DNA of 64,000 nucleotides from Phascolarctos cinereus. Its lineage: Eukaryota; Chordata; Mammalia; Diprotodontia; Phascolarctidae. The translations under genes and the position numbers were made by a program. The stretch is taken from assembly GCF_002099425.1 (NCBI RefSeq), contig NW_018344068.1, positions 9,120,501-9,184,500 on the forward strand, written 5' to 3'. The first letter of the stretch is position 1. Each line of letters opens with the position of its first letter. Positions 34,430 through 46,371 of this stretch are shown here, piece by piece. The notes below the pieces were generated by a model. That model had not been told where the DNA came from. It ran no database searches and was given only the letters and a program-made list of their open reading frames with translations.

Positions 34430-37400
34430 ATGAGAGACAGGAGCTGGCGTGAGTCATGGAATAGGGAGTAGACTAATTGAGCCTCTGGAATTGGATTTGG
34501 AGATGAGGGGTGGGTTTTGGGATGTGTGGGCCAAGGGGCTTGTGGCATAGAGCCGAGGACCAAGGGAAAAGATTCCCTGAAAGTAAAGACAAGATAGAGT
34601 TGAAGGGAAAAAGAGGGCAGAGTATGGTAGGGCAAGAGGGTGGGGCCCTAGTTCCACTGGAAAGGGGTTGCAGGGCAGGCAGGGAGTCTTGCTCCCAATA
34701 GAGGAGCATGGTGTTGGGGGCAAGGGGCAAGTAAGATCTGTAATGAAACTGTAGCCCAAGACTGAATGGAAGAATCTATTATACTTGGCATAATGAAGTC
34801 TAAGGGGTCTAGGAATGGGTTATTTAGGGCTCAGTTCAGCTTCTGGTCATAAGGCCCCTAGGTAAGTAGGTTTCTCTATTGAGTTTCAGGCTGTGTGACT
34901 GCCGTCTCACAAACTTTATTCTTTGTAGGGAGAGAAGTAGTGGTGCTAGATTTCCTCCTCCAGAACAGTATTAAACTGGAATCTAAGATCTAAGAATCAC
35001 AGTGGTCCCTCATCCCAAATATAGGACTGTCTGGTTGATCAAGGGGAGTGATGATACTTCAACTCTCTTGATCCCATCCCCTGAAGGGCTTCCCATGCAA
35101 CTGAGATGGGAAGAATAAGTCATCCTGAGTACTGGAACCCAGGATGAACTAGAAAATGGAGAGGGCAGGAGTGGAGAAGGAAAAAGGCAGGTTAAGGTGT
35201 AAGAGGTGGGGGCATTCCTTATCTGGGAAGAGGGATGGTTAGAACATGGACAAGGATGAGATCAAGGGCAGAGTTTTGGTTTGTGTTTCATGGAGAGTTG
35301 GGTAACTCCAATAATTAAAAGATTTTCTTTTCCTGAAAGAGAAGCCCCAGACCACTAATTCTTTCAGACTCCTATCCCTCTACTCCTTCTACTACTCCCC
35401 ATTCCTGCCCTCCCTCCTCGGTCCCTCCCTCCATCCTTTATTTCTCTTTCCCACTCCTAATCCTGTCCTTCCAAACTTTTCCCTTCCTCAGTCCTTTCCC
35501 CTAACTTCCATCTTCTGTCTCTCCCTTTGACCCATACCTCTCTCCCCTTCCTTAACCTTTAATCCTCTATCTTTACCTGACCACTTTCCTATTACCCCTT
35601 CATTCAGTCCCATGCCTGTGTACCCGTCTCCAACTCTCATCCCTTTCCCAACCTTCATTCCTCTGTCCTTACAAGGTTCACCCAAAAGTAACATTCTTTT
35701 CTTTGATCTCCGCCCCTGTCCTTCTGACCGTATTCTTTGTCCTTACTCCAACATCCACTCATTTTCTCTTCACCTCAGCCCTCATCCCTCTGTCCCTCAT
35801 TCATTGATATTCCCCCAACCCTTCCTTCTGAACCTCCATGGTCTTCCTTCCCCTGGGTTGTCTGTTAATTTAAAGATTTTGGAAATATTGAAGTGCCTTC
35901 TCTATGGAGAGCACTGCACTAGGTACTGAGGGAAGTATAAAAATTAAATAAAGCACACCTTTCATTCATAGAGCTCACACACGCACACACACATAGACAG
36001 ACATTCACATTTCTGTAGTTCTTGCCCCACTAATCCCATCTCTCTTTTCTACCTCTCAATCCTCCATTCCTTTCTCCATCAGTCCTTTCCCTATCACAGC
36101 CTCATTCTGTCTGTTCCCTAAATCTCTATCCTTGTTCCTTTTCAACCTTTGATGTTCTAGATCAGGAGGGAATCCATTATATTCTGGGAAGTCTGAGTAG
36201 TCCCAATTCTACTGGACCCCCAGATCTACCACCCTTCTATACACACACCTATCCAGCCAGGTAAAAGGGAGCCCAAACTCACTGGTTCCTTGAGATTGGG
36301 ATGCCCTAGGAGCCCCCTGCCACACTCTGGGAGCCCTGGGCCTGACTAATCTTTCTCCAAGTCCATTAGAGTTGGAGCCAGCTGTGCTCAGCATCCTCTT
36401 CAACTGCTCACTTACTCCCTTCTCCCCTGTTCTACTTTCTCCTGATCTCTTGTTCTCCTCCCTTTTTCAAGGATTTAATCTCTTGCTGCTCTCCTTGCTC
36501 GTGAGCAAAGCTGTCATCTGGGGAGTCCCATGGCCTCGAGGGCAACCTCCACATGGTTTGCTGGACATGAGGAGTGAGTTCAAGATCAGCCTGAGGCTTG
36601 CCAGAAAGCTGCTTTCAGAGATCCGGGGTATTGCCCACCTCTTTGTGAGTCATCAGAATCCAGTTGACTAGGGAGTGGAAAAACTTGCTGAGGCTTGGTT
36701 GGCAGGAGGTTGGCAAGGAAAGCACCTTGGAGAGCTCCCCCATTAATCTTTTGCTTCTACAGGCAGATACACATCTGGTTGGGGTGTCCTTGGACTTCCT
36801 ACCCCTGAGGGAACGGCTTCCCAATGTTACCATGACATTCAAGACCTGGCTTCAACTTTCAGTGAGTTAGGGAAGAGGGTTGGAGTTGAAGAAGCTCCTG
36901 AGGATGAGGATGGGGTTAGGGTTTTGAGCATGAAGATGATGATTGATGAGGGACTGAGGTAGGGAGTAGTGGATAAGACTGAAATGGATAGGACAGGGTG
37001 GAGGAGGGGTATGAAGGGCTGGGATATGGGATGAGGATAAAGATAGGATAGGGATAATGATGAAGGTATAAGATGTGATTGGAAATGAAGGATGAGGAGG
37101 GCTTTGAAGGAGTTGCATAGATGCATAGAAGAATGAATAAAGAAAATGGGTGGGCTAGAGATGGAGTTGGTGTTTGAAATGATCTCATGATTGAGTCAAG
37201 GCCTGGGCGTCAGGGTTCTGTGTTGAGAACTTTTGATCCCCTGCCTTAACCCCATTTCCCTGTCTGATTCTTCTTTTCCCAGGACCCAGATCGACTTTAC
37301 TCCCTTTCCAGACTTCTGGGCCACTTCCAGGATCCTCTAGGAGAACTAGAGAGCCACCAGGGCTGGCAGGGTTCCCTGAGGAAACGTCTGTGGATCGCTC

Positions 37401-37774
37401 AGATGGACCTTAGAGACCTGCAGTCTCATGTCCATTTCCAGGTGTGGCCACCCCTTCCTCTGCCCGCTAGGCTCACTGATATCCTGAGTGACTCTCTGCT
37501 TTTTTCCTGGTCTGTGTGAGACTCTCTTGATCCCTTGTTTTTTGTCATAGCTGAAGGCTACAGGATTCAGTCCTCTGGAGAGACTAAGGAAACACTGGGT
37601 CCGGAGGAGAGGGCCTTTGGAAGACTTCCTCTCACTTCGCACCAGTTCTCCTGGCCACAGCTCCTGAGCACCTACCAGCTTCTACGATCCCTGGAGCTAG
37701 TCCTTGCCCGAGCTGTCCGAGATTTCCTTCTGCTCTCAAAGGGGATTGCTCACACACAGTCCCTGACTACTTAA
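34430..37774 (+). CDS. IL27: IL27 (interleukin-27 subunit p28)
   Basis: p28 pairs with EBI3 to form IL-27, a secreted four-helix cytokine made by myeloid cells that signals through IL27RA and gp130. Exons: 34430-34448, 36472-36644, 36763-36861, 37283-37441 and exon 5 from 37551. The start MRDRSWRFNLLLLSLL aligns with the human signal peptide, and exon phases match. Helix A has FKISLRLARKLLSEIRG. Exon 3 encodes ADTHLVGVSLDFLPLRERLP; exon 4 has LWIAQMDLRDLQSHVHFQ. In exon 5 the entry frame gives LKATGFSPLE, like human, but stops at 37665-37667 before helix D. The helix D segment (FSWPQLLSTYQLLRSLELVL) lies in another frame ending at 37774. An acceptor at 37570 would join exon 4 to that frame and give 217 residues. 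Either that site is used, or a base is missing in the assembly, or the protein is truncated at 188 residues. No Cys is present in the part shown. Confidence 0.9.
35340..35870 (+). repeat. Pyrimidine-rich tract in IL27 intron 1
   Basis: About 500 bp made mainly of C and T, with a loose repeat of 'attcctctgtcctt'-like units. It looks like a very diverged minisatellite or simple-sequence tract. Confidence 0.6.
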
Positions 37775-38060
37775 GAAGTACAGTCTTCAACCAAGGCGTG
37801 ATGACCTTCTACTCCCTGTATCACCTTCCAGGATTGTTTCCCTCCCTCCCTTACATTTGGTTTCCAACCTGAGGCCAAACTTCCTGCCCTGAGCCATTTG
37901 GGAAGGAGAGATCCCAGATTTTAGTCCAATTACCCATCCCCTGCCAGTGGTACCATCTCTGGTTAAGAGACTGGCATGTGCCCCTTTGGGTTCTTTCCCA
38001 CCTCACGTGCTAAGCCCATTCCCATCCCATAATTTAAGAGCCCTTCAAGTTCAGGGAAGA

Positions 38061-38115
38061 TATTTATTTCTTGGATATTTATTTATTTTTCAGCAAAGTG
38101 TTGGTTGTATTTATT
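38061..38115 (+). promoter_or_regulatory. IL27: AU-rich element in the IL27 3' UTR
   Basis: TATTTATT occurs at 38061-38068; overlapping ATTTA pentamers follow at 38076-38090, and another lies at 38108-38114. Clusters like this destabilise cytokine mRNAs through proteins such as TTP. The element sits in the predicted 3' UTR before the AATAAA at 38212. Confidence 0.65.
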
Positions 38116-38211
38116 CTTTTTTGCAAAACAAAAAAAAAACACCAAAAAAACAAAACAGGGGTAGTCTTCCTTCAAGAGTGAGATCAGATACTCATTCTTA
38201 GGCAACCTAAT

Positions 38212-38217
38212 AATAAA
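38212..38217 (+). terminator. IL27: IL27 polyadenylation signal AATAAA
   Basis: This is the first canonical signal after the stop and lies 438 nt beyond 37774. Confidence 0.6.
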
Positions 38218-38239
38218 TACTCACAACCCCTCCTTCTCT

Positions 38240-39190
38240 CTTTCTCCTCTGAGCACATAAGTACTCTGAGTGGGCCCTATAGCAGAAAGTATTGTCACTT
38301 GGGAGCAGGAAAATAGAGGGGAGAAAAGCAAAAGGAGATAAAAGCAGAAAGTCTTCAAAGGCAAAGTGCCTGTGATCATCTCTTACCCCCTCATTGCCAT
38401 TGTGTGGAGCTCTTCTCTCTGGGGCAAAACCATCTTTGAGGAGCCAGCTTGACCTTACTCAGCTGTAGTGGCTGCTGTGGCAACTAGCCTTGCTAGGCTT
38501 TTAACAACTGTCCTAGCGCTTCTCTGGGCTACGGCTGCCTTGGAGATAGGGATGTGTTTGGTGTCCCTGCCTGGTCATCCTCCCTAGTCCTTTGCTGAAG
38601 CTATTTCAAACAACTCAGCTCTAGTTAGCCCAGGCTGACATTCATTCTAGGATCTCTGGGCTTCTGGCACATTCCCTCTCTCTCCCATTTCTTGTCTGGA
38701 CAGCATGGAGGGAATAATCCACATCTGGACCCTATGTCTTGAGGAGAAGTGGGACTTCCTAAAGTAACAGGCATGATAAGCAGATACCACAAATGAACGT
38801 CAAAACCATCGTTCTTTCTTTCAGTCTTTGATCTGTGAGCAAATCCTTTAATAGCTAAGTGTCTAGGTATTTGTGTTCAAGGATGGGGGGAGGTAATGGT
38901 GGTGGTAAAGCCTTCAAGGGTATGAGACAAATGAATGCAAGTCTCTTTAATTCTTCCTTCAAGCTTCTTCTTCTTTGTCTTCTTCATCTTCTTTTTTCCA
39001 ATTCCTTACCATCTGGGTGAGATAGGAAAAGCTACCAAGGGCTGGGGCTTCCCTTCTAGGGATCAGAACACATGATTAGAAGTCATCATGAGGTAGGAAG
39101 ATCACCCCAGGCTTGAAGGTGGGGTTGTGGCCAGAGATCAATGTAAGCATGGGGAAAGGTGGAAGAGGGGAGGGGTATTAGGTTCATGAG
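38240..39190. other. IL27-APOBR convergent intergenic region / APOBR 3' UTR
   Basis: The two genes converge here. On the minus strand ATTAAA occurs at 38951-38946 and could serve APOBR, about 250 nt after its stop. No canonical AATAAA was found for APOBR in this interval. No other gene is seen. Confidence 0.45.
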
Positions 39191-39198
39191 ACTTCAGG

Positions 39199-42100
39199 TC
39201 ACTGGGGCGTGGGCCGTCCCAGACGAGCCTGTAACTCCTGCATCATGTTTGGATGAGCAAGGCCAAACCTGAAGGAGTAAAGAAGATCATGGAGAATTAA
39301 TAGGTCATGATTGGGTCCCAGGGACTGGTTCTTTTTCCTCCTTCCTCACCCTCACCCACTTCTCCTTACCCATGGCCTAGGGGCTGTTTCCTTGCTGTGA
39401 CTGGGGTCTCCTCTGGCTTGGGGGAACTTGGCACTGAAGTTTCCTCAGATTGGAGTAGTCTCAGTTTTGAGCCTGGGGATCCCTCACTGGGAAGGAAGCC
39501 CAGAGACTCATCATCATCATCACCCTCACCCTTCTTTGGTGCTGGTGCCTTTCGAAAAGAGGGTCGTGATCGGCGTTGGGAGGCGTTCCTGGAGAGGAGA
39601 ACTCGACTTCTCGGAATGGAGAGGTCCAGGCATGGACCAGGGATGGGGACCTATGGGAAAGCAAGAGAGAGAGGAATCTTGGGATCACGTCCAAGGTTTG
39701 GTCCTAACTTGGAATCTCACTAGGTACTTTACTTTATCATTAATATCAACAATGATTATTTACATTTTAATTATACCTTACAATTTTATAGCACTTTACA
39801 GTTTTCAAAGTCCTTTCACGTTATCTCACCTCACTCCAGCCGCTCTGGGCTTCATCAGCAGGATTGGGTGCAGGAGACAGTCTTGGTGCTATTAAGTTGG
39901 TGGGTGCTGTGGCTTCTGTCTCCCTGTTTTCTGATGCTTCCAGGGCTCCAGAGTCTATTTCTGCAGCTCCTTCTGTTCCCCTGCCTTGACCAGGCTCAGC
40001 TTTCTCCAAGTCCCAGACTCTTCCAGTCTTCTCACTGGATTCCCAGACTCCAGAAGCTTCTGAGTCCTTGTCTCCATCTCCCCAGCCTGCTGCTTTCTCA
40101 GTGTCGGAGCATCCAGAAGGCTCCAACTCCTCCCTGTTTCCATTTCCTTGAATGTCTGCCCCTTCTATGTTGTCACTGCCTTCCATCTTCTCTGCCTCCA
40201 GCCTCCTGCCCCCATTAGCCTCTACTTTCTCCATATATTGGTTGTCTGCGGAACTTTCTCCCTCTACAGCATGGCTCCCCCCAGCTTTGGCCTCTGCCTG
40301 GGTGTCTTCCTCATACTGTGTCTCTTCCTCCACAGTGCAGGTACTCTTAGAGTTCACACCTGGGTCTCCAACTCCCTTCTCTGTTTCCCTGTTTTCCTTG
40401 CCCTCTTCAGGCTTTTTCTCTGACTTGATCTGCCCCTCCTTCATCTCTTCCTCCCTCATAAGCTCCACATCCTTGTTGGTCATTGCTGTCTGTATCTCTG
40501 CTCCCTGACAGAAGGCAGATTTCTCTTTTTCACAGTTGATCCCTGCCTCCTCTTTCTCAGCTATCGAGGATTCTTTAGCATCTGCTGAGCCTGTTCCTTG
40601 GCCTCCCTCAGATTCCTTCTCCTCCCTCTTCCAGGTTCTCTCAGCCTCTGATTCTTCTACAACTTGGTCTCTTTCAGTCATTCCCTCGGTTGCTTCACAT
40701 TCTTCAGTTCTTTCAGCCTCCCAGAAGCCTTTATTTTCTTCCTCCAGTGCTTCCCTGTCTCCAACCTCTAATAAATTTGAACCTAGACTTTCTCTAGTTT
40801 CTGTTCTTTCCTGGCTAATTGCCTCTTCTGAGTCCCAATCTCTTTGGATTTCCTTCCAGTCTCTTTTCATCTTCTGCTCTGTCTCCTGGCTTCTTTCAGC
40901 CTCAGCCTCCTTTAAATTCAGCCCTACCTTCTCATTTACTATCTCAGTATTCCATGGGCTTCCAGCACTTCCTTCCCAGACTTCTTCAGCCTCTTTATCC
41001 CATGTGCTGCTACTTTTTTCCTCCCTCTCCTGACTTCCCTCAACCTCCTTCATCTCCTGGCTTCTTATGACCTCTCCTTCTGCCTCCCAGTATTCTTTAG
41101 CTTCCATTGCTTTACTTTCCTGGAGTTTTCTGGCTTCAGACTCTTCCATTTTATGGCGTCTATCAACCTGTGTCTCTTGGCCTCCCTCAAGCTGCTTCTC
41201 CCAGACTTCCCTGACTTCTTTTTCCTCCCTCTCTGGTTCTGTTGTCCCAGGCTCCTTGGCCCCCCAGCCTGTTTTAACTTCTGCCTTTGGGACTTCTTGC
41301 TGTTTGAGCTCTTGGCTTCCCTTAGCCTCCCAGTTTCTCTTGTCTTTTCTAGTCTGGGGTGTGACAACTTCTTCCTCACCCTCACAGCCTCCCTTGTCTT
41401 CTATTTCTGTCATTTGGCCGCTCGCAACCTCTCCTTCCGTTATCTTCCAGCTTTCTACTACAACTAACTCCTGATTTTTCACCTCTTGGACATTTCTATT
41501 CTCTGCATTCTTCATATTTTGGGCACTATAGGCTTCCATCTCACAGTCCTCCAAGGTCTCTCTCTCTGAAATTCTGAACGTTTCCTCCTCTCTTCCTTTG
41601 ACTTCTTCCTCCATTACATCCTGGACTTTCTTGGGCTCTTTCTCTGTCTCTTGGGCTCTCCCAGTCTCTGATTCTATGTTCCAATTTCCCCCAATCTTAG
41701 CGTTCTGATCTTCCCTGTCCTCCTCTGTCTCATAGCTTACCTTGTCCTTTGTGTCTAACTTGTGGCTTTTTCCCACCTCTGCCTCTCTCATTAACTTGGC
41801 TCCCTCTACCTCTTTTTCTGGCCTTGTTACCCAGGTGTCACCTGAGTCCTCTATTCTTTCTGTCTCCCCAACTTCCTGGGGCCTCCCAGGTTCAATCTCC
41901 CAGCCTCCCATGACTTCCTTAGCTCCCACTGACTCTATCTCCTTGCTTCTACTAACATTATCGAGTGTTCCCTCCCAGACTGTAGTCTTCTGAATGTCCT
42001 GGCCTCCATTTTGCTCTGACTGATTCTCACAGCTTTCCCCAGCCTCTCCCTCCAAGCCCCAACTTTCTTCAACTTCCATCCCTGATTCTAGAACTTTCAC

Positions 42101-43771
42101 AATCTTCTTTTTGTCCAGGACCCAGAAGTCTGTCACTTCTTCCTCTCTCCCTGTTTTTTGGACTTGAACTTGCTCTGGGAATGGATTTTCCTCAGTCTCT
42201 CTCTCCTTATCTTTCTTCCTCTCCCAATCTTTCCCAGCTGCTTCTTCTGTGTCCCAGACCCTTCGAATCACCTCCATGTTCCATTCTCCACTGATCTCCA
42301 TGTCCTCTGCCTTCCAGGTTTCCTCAGCTTCTTTTTTTGGGCTTGTTTCTGCTGTCTTTGACTTTACAGCTTCCCTGGCCTCAGCTTTTTCTATGACTGA
42401 AGTTATCCAGACCTCAGATTTTATGTTGTCTTCTCTCTCAGTCTTTTCTCCTGGCTCCTGGATTCCTTGTGTTTTTTCTATATCTATATCCACTGGCTTT
42501 ATACCTTGGATTTCCCAAACCACTTCCTTTTCTATTTCCTTTTTTGTACATTTGATCTCAATTTTCTCAGCCTTAACCTCATGCTTCTCTAACTCCTGTT
42601 TTTCAGTAGTTTCTACTTTCTCATCTTTCCCAAATCCTCCCCATAGTGCTCCATCAGGTGCCTTCTTGGTCTCATGACTTTTCCTGGTTTCCATTTCTGT
42701 CTTCTGGCCATTCCCTGGCTCTCCTTCTTTCATCCTCTGGGCTTTCTCACCTTCTCTTGCCTCTTGCCAATCTCTGACATTTCCTTCTATCTCCTGTGTT
42801 TGCCTGTCCTTTTCCTTATCCCATATTATTCCACTCTCAGACTCCGTCCCGAACGCTATCAAAGTCCTTTCTTCAAGATCTCCTGGCTTTATCTCCTTGA
42901 CTTCTTCCTTCTGTTCTCCCACAGGCTCAGTTTCCTTCCTTTTCCAGTAGTTCTCAGCCTTCCCTACACTGACTTCCTTCTTATGAGGCTCTTGATTTTT
43001 CTTGCCCTGTGCTTTTGGCTCTCTGCCACCCTTTTCTTCTGAGGCAAATCCTTCTGTCCCTGAGTATCCTTCAGGCAAGATCCCTTCCTTTTTGCATTCT
43101 CTAGCCTCTACTGCATCTGTCTTCTGACCTTGCTTGGGCTCTGTCCCCATCATACACCAAGCTCCTTGGACCTCTATCTTGTAGTTCCCTCCGATCTCTC
43201 CTTTAGCCTCTTCGGAATTCTTGTTGCTGCTGTCCCAAGTTCTACAGACCCTGGTCATCTTCTCATTCAGGCATACCCCAACCTCTTTTCCTATCTCCCA
43301 GATTCCCTCAGCCTCTGATTCATGGATTTCCCTGGCCTTTTTTTCTTTCCCTTCCTCCAAAGCCTCTCTTGACTCTGACTCTGTAGAGGAAAAAGTATTT
43401 TCCAGATCGCTAGGGCTGATCACTTCCTTTTCCAGTGCTTCCTTAGACTCCTCAGTTTGCTGGCCCCCTTCTGCAGTCATTTCCCTGAGCTCCTCCCCTC
43501 TCCCCCCATCTCTCCTGCTGAGGTTTTCCTCCCTTTCCTCTGCAGAAGGAACTGTGTCCCCTAAGAAGTAGGAAGCAAAGGTGCTTAGGGAGTCCTGGAA
43601 TGAGAAAAGGAGGTAGAGATGAAGTGTGAGGTTAGAGAATAGTGACCTCCTTCACCTCAACTTTTTCTTCCAGCTACATCATGATTCCAGGGGAAAAGAG
43701 AAACCATGGATACCAGGACGAGAAGAGTGAGGAGCTCAGTTGAGAGAGGTATTTCAACAGAAAGGGGGGGG

Positions 43772-43828
<57 letters not shown>

Positions 43829-44236
43829 AGCAAAGGGAAGGCAACTATGAGAGGTCTGTGGAAAGTGGGGGAGGGAATTAGATACAGTAAGTCCTGCAGG
43901 AAGAGAAAGGACACCACAAACAGCGGGCATAAAAAGAAAAGTGTATCTATGTTGAGGTTGAAGGTGATTGTTATCAGGGAAATTGGAAGAAAGAAGAGAC
44001 AGAGGTCTGGGTTTCCAGGAGGAAAAGGATCTTCTAACTGGGACAGAAATCAGGGATCTTCTTGGGGTAAGAAATCTGATTCCCCAAAAGATCTAGGATT
44101 CTGGATTGGGGAAAGGGTGTTTGACCTGACAAATTAGGGGAAGGGGTCTAAAACCCTGACATCTCCTTGCCCCTCTCACCAGAGCCTCCCTCAGGGCACG
44201 GTGCACCGTAGGGAAGTGAAGCCTCAGGAGTTCCAT
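39199..44236 (-). CDS. APOBR: APOBR (apolipoprotein B receptor)
   Basis: APOBR is a macrophage membrane-associated receptor for apoB48 and triglyceride-rich lipoproteins. Four coding exons on the minus strand: 44236-44180, 43594-39830, 39650-39370, 39268-39199. They join in frame to 1,390 residues (human 1,088). Exon 1 encodes MELLRLHFPTVHRALREAL, which matches the human N-terminus. Exon 2 opens with DSLSTFASYFLGDTVP and then runs for about 1,200 residues of Glu/Lys/Gly-rich sequence with a recurring Trp every 15-40 residues. Exon 3 carries PGPCLDLSIPRSRVLLSRNA and SQRRSRPSF. The last exon gives FGLAHPNMMQELQARLGRP, almost the same as human. The ends are conserved while the acidic middle has diverged and grown. 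I took the start from exon 1 rather than the internal Met at 43480. Exon 1 lies head-to-head with CLN3. Confidence 0.94.
43767..43829. repeat. (GA)n microsatellite in APOBR intron 1
   Basis: About 60 bp of GA with a few changes. On the coding (minus) strand it is a CT tract about 170 nt before the exon 2 acceptor. Confidence 0.9.
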
Positions 44237-44239
44237 CGG

Positions 44240-46370
44240 TCTGTCTTTTTGTCCATGAAGAAAGCCTGTAATGACCTTCCCCTCCCCAGTCCTCCTGCCT
44301 TCCTCCTAGTGTTGCTACTTCCTTTTCTGCCCTGACCCCTCCCATTCACCCCCAAACACCACAGGCTACAGAGTTCTGTACTTCAACAAACACAAGCCTG
44401 TACCCCGCCCCCTTTAAATCTGGGAATTGTAAATGCATGGACAGGCTGCAGGATATAAATTGGGGAGAGGGGACCTAGGGCTGGAGAGAAAAGAAAAGAG
44501 CAGAAAGCTATCAAGATTAGAGGTGGGGATAAGAAACATGGAAACTAAAGCTTTGGTGACTCAACTGCCTGTGCTAATACACCTCAGCTGTTTCAGCACC
44601 CCCTAGCCCAAACTCAAACCACAGGCCCTCTGGGAGAGGAAGTTGGGGTTTGCGGTTCCTGCTTCCATCAAGATGAGGGACTGTGAGTGGGGGAAGGGGA
44701 AACAAATAGAGTAAGAACAGTGAGTTTAGTGCTCGTGGGAAGTCAAGGCAAAGGTTACCAGCTTCACCTTAGCCCTCCAATCTTGCTGGGTGAAATTCTC
44801 AATGTGACTCCCATAGACCCATGCTAGCATCTAGGGCATGGATGAGAATTGAGAAACATGTGCTCACTCTGAGTCAAATAGAAGACTGAGCTCAAGAAAT
44901 GGCAGCTTAGACAGAAGCAGAGTACTTCACATTAATGTCACATTAGCTTAAGGGCTGCTGGCTATTTGATTGTTGATGTTGGTCTGATTTATATAAGGAC
45001 TGAGATGGTCCTGGGACTATGAACTAAAAAAGAGTTGAGCCCCCTTCCCCAGGGGTCAAAGAGCACCAACAGATGGCAGTAGAGCTTGGGGGAGAACAGC
45101 CAAACAGAAGACACCAGTATCATTTATCACAGCTTGATGACATCATCAGAACAGATAACCTGAGCAGTCCTATGGGGAAAAAACAAATGGTAGGTTTAGA
45201 GGCAGAGAATTACAATCAGGATGACTTAGGAATGTATTGATATGTGTGTTCCCTTTCTAACCAGTAGAAAAAAACAAATGTGAAAATCTGTATGTTCCTG
45301 TGTATGGGCAAGGGTTTTTTTTTCTTGTTATTTATCTTGCTACGCTATTTAATTAGTATCTTTTCTTTTAAATTAATGTATCTTCTGGTTGGTCTAATAA
45401 GAAGGAAATTGGCACATAAGAGTTATTATGATTTTGAATAGATGCTGACCCAAGGCATGCCTTCAGCCTGGGGTTGCTTTCTTGGGACCCTACATTCAAT
45501 TCAAGAGAATTCTGGGTCACAAAGTGGTAGGGGGGCAAGTGAGGGGAAGTCAGAATTCAGAGCACTGAGTTCTTTTGGGGGATGCCTAGAACCCTTCCCA
45601 GGGCAGAGTGAGGGGCTCTGGACTGTAATTGGTAGATGCTGGAACTCTATGCCTATATTGTGGGAGGGAGGGTCCTGTTAGTAGATGATAGACTTTTTAG
45701 TCAGATTTACCAGGGAGGGCTGGGGTTTGAGAGGGATAGAACCTTAGTGAAAGGCATCATAATATAGTAAAAAGTGAATTGGATGCAGGAAATGTTTTTT
45801 TTTTTTGCATGACTTCATATTTGCTGCAAGGGTTTTGTTTTCTAAGGGAGGATGTGAAAAGAAAATAATTTTTCATTAATTAAAAACATTTTAAAAATGC
45901 ATTAGATTTGGGTCAGAAGACTTTGATTTGAATTCAAGTGCTATTACTTACTACCTCTGTGACCCGGAACAAATTGCTCTGGGATACAGTTTCTTCATCT
46001 CTGTGACAAGGCGCTGGCTGCATGACCTCTGAGGTTCTTTTTAGACCCAAATCTATGATAGTCTGATCCAGCTCTGAGCTCTGAGGTCATCTACAAAGCA
46101 GGGTTGGCTTCTTTTCTTTTTTTTTGGTGAGGGGCAGGGCTCCTGTAACGGTTTGGTAGTGTATCTGTTTTCACTTGTTAATGCACCCTCTGGCAGCCTA
46201 CTCCAATTCAAGCACTTTTGCTTTAACACCCAAGTTCTCTTCTAATTCTAATTCAATGAATGTAAAGGTAAGTACAATGGTTGAGTAGGTTGGTTGTTTT
46301 TTTCTGACTAGAGTACGAGAGTAGGTGAGTAGGGTTTTTAATAGCCACCCAGAGTGAAATCTTAAGATAT
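44240..46370. other. APOBR-CLN3 divergent intergenic region
   Basis: On the APOBR side a GC-rich stretch with 'ttgtaaatg' and 'tttaaa' lies at about 44400-44470 and could hold its promoter, but no clear TATA box on the minus strand was found. A plus-strand MIR-like piece covers about 45880-46080. A CTCF-like motif, CCAACAGATGGCAGT, is at 45066-45080. I see no gene. Confidence 0.5.
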
Positions 46371-46371
46371 G

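Noticed and set aside
35488-35694. Gly/Lys/Arg-rich frame
   Set aside because: It is the antisense of the pyrimidine-rich tract in IL27 intron 1.
36908-36930. Telomere-like 'gggttagggtttt' in IL27 intron 3
   Set aside because: There is only one unit and a half, inside a purine-rich simple tract.
37551-37774. IL27 as a pseudogene
   Set aside because: All other exons, splice phases, promoter motifs and the AU-rich element are intact, and an alternative acceptor restores the end. The single conflict is not enough.
40536-41033. Long plus-strand open frames opposite APOBR exon 2
   Set aside because: They are Ser/Leu/Phe-rich shadows of the Glu-rich APOBR coding strand. Similar ones recur all along the exon.
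43706-44137. 143-residue frame with an Arg/Glu run
   Set aside because: It reads through a GA microsatellite in APOBR intron 1 and has no other support.
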